21,566 nucleotides of DNA, from assembly GCA_018398765.1 (NCBI GenBank), contig JAHBMJ010000485.1, positions 25,313 through 46,878 on the forward strand, read 5' to 3'. The DNA comes from Chromera velia. Its lineage: Eukaryota; Sar; Chromeraceae. The notes below the pieces were generated by a model. That model worked only from the letters and a program-made list of their open reading frames with translations. It made no database searches and was not told where the DNA came from. Positions 21,042 through 21,566 of this stretch are shown piece after piece (the stretch's first letter is position 1; each line of letters starts with the position of its first letter). Both the position numbers and the translations under genes were made by a program.

Positions 21042-21072
21042 CCATGCATGGACGGATCGCACGCATGCATGC
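21042..21072. promoter_or_regulatory. Pair of CATGCATG palindromes
   Basis: CCATGCATGG (21042-21051) and GCATGCATGC (21063-21072), about 190-220 bp upstream of the Nudix ATG. Two RY-type palindromes so close together, beside the 16-bp palindrome, suggest a regulatory cluster, but no binding factor is known here. Confidence 0.3.
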
Positions 21073-21566
21073 AGTTTGTATAGCGAAGTTGGGGGCCGGA
21101 AGAGTGAGAGGAGGAGAGGGAGATGAGGCAGTGCAGACAAGGCTGATGGACCGGTATTATAAAGTTCTTTCCTGCACGCTACAGCGTTTCGTTGCCGCAA
21201 ATCTTCTCTGTTCAATTCACAGCAGGAGGGGAACCAGAGGGCCCTTCCAGCCTGAGTGCCTTCTCGGTAGGGAGGTCGCAGCGTTCTCCGGGTCTTTCGA
21301 CTCGGAGGGCGCAAACTAAGCGATCCTTTTGTAATTGATTCTTTGTATACAAACAAGAAGGGAAAAAAAAGGGGGGGCAAGCGCATGAAAGGAAAGGAAG
21401 AAAAGAAGGTTGAGAAAATGAGGGGCAGATTAATGGGGGGGGTCTCTTTGAAGTTGTTCTCTGCCGTCAAAGGGTAGCCTTTGCCAAGGAGACAAACTTT
21501 TAGAAAGTTTTTGCCCTGCCTCTCCCCTCTTTTCGTTGTTCTCCAAGTTCTACTCTACCGCCGCTT

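Larger units (their letters stand above)
20852..21566. other. Upstream region of the Nudix gene
   Basis: No convincing coding region. It includes the palindromes listed separately and a purine tract (21360-21420). Several minus-strand open frames here lack recognisable motifs and are probably chance. Confidence 0.4.

Overview
The window looks like nuclear DNA of a eukaryote. A four-exon gene with GT-AG introns sits at the right end, intron-like acceptor and donor sites flank short exons on the left, microsatellites and homopolymer C/G tracts are abundant, and most of the window is transposable elements. A protist or alga with a complex plastid is a reasonable guess, because the right-hand gene has a possible two-part targeting leader. 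No taxonomic marker is present, so this is only a guess.

Layout: 1-1460 is unassigned sequence with a GGAA microsatellite and a tandem duplication. At 1469-1519 there is what looks like a protein-kinase exon, cut by a small element (about 1529-2346) with two ~205-bp direct repeats. At 2697-3204 are two short putative + strand exons ending in a stop codon. From 3241 to 16886 lies one very large, decayed, minus-strand non-LTR-type retrotransposon. It encodes an APE-type endonuclease, a YADD reverse transcriptase and a C-terminal zinc-knuckle region, preceded by an ORF1-like region with a coiled coil, Pro-rich repeats and a UBA-like segment resembling the C-terminus of NAC-alpha. Unusually, the coding part is bounded on both sides by ~920-955-bp direct repeats that end in the same (GAAA)n microsatellite. 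Two younger insertions are nested in it: a 1,772-bp terminal-inverted-repeat DNA element with a TA target duplication (7058-8829), and a ~0.5-kb AT-rich insert (11971-12473) between 20-24-bp direct repeats.

16887-18500 is an AT-rich, gene-free island. 18518-20851 (minus) is a convincing intact gene for a Nudix hydrolase of the NUDT3/isopentenyl-diphosphate-isomerase-like type, whose four exons join in frame. 20852-21566 is its presumed upstream region and holds several perfect palindromes.

The retroelement is not active as sequenced: I count 13 in-frame stops (9 of them TAG) and several frameshifts, many at G/C homopolymers. The best candidates for something unusual are the LTR-like direct repeats around an APE-type element, the UBA-like domain in its ORF1 region, and the unassigned protein carried by the nested TIR element.
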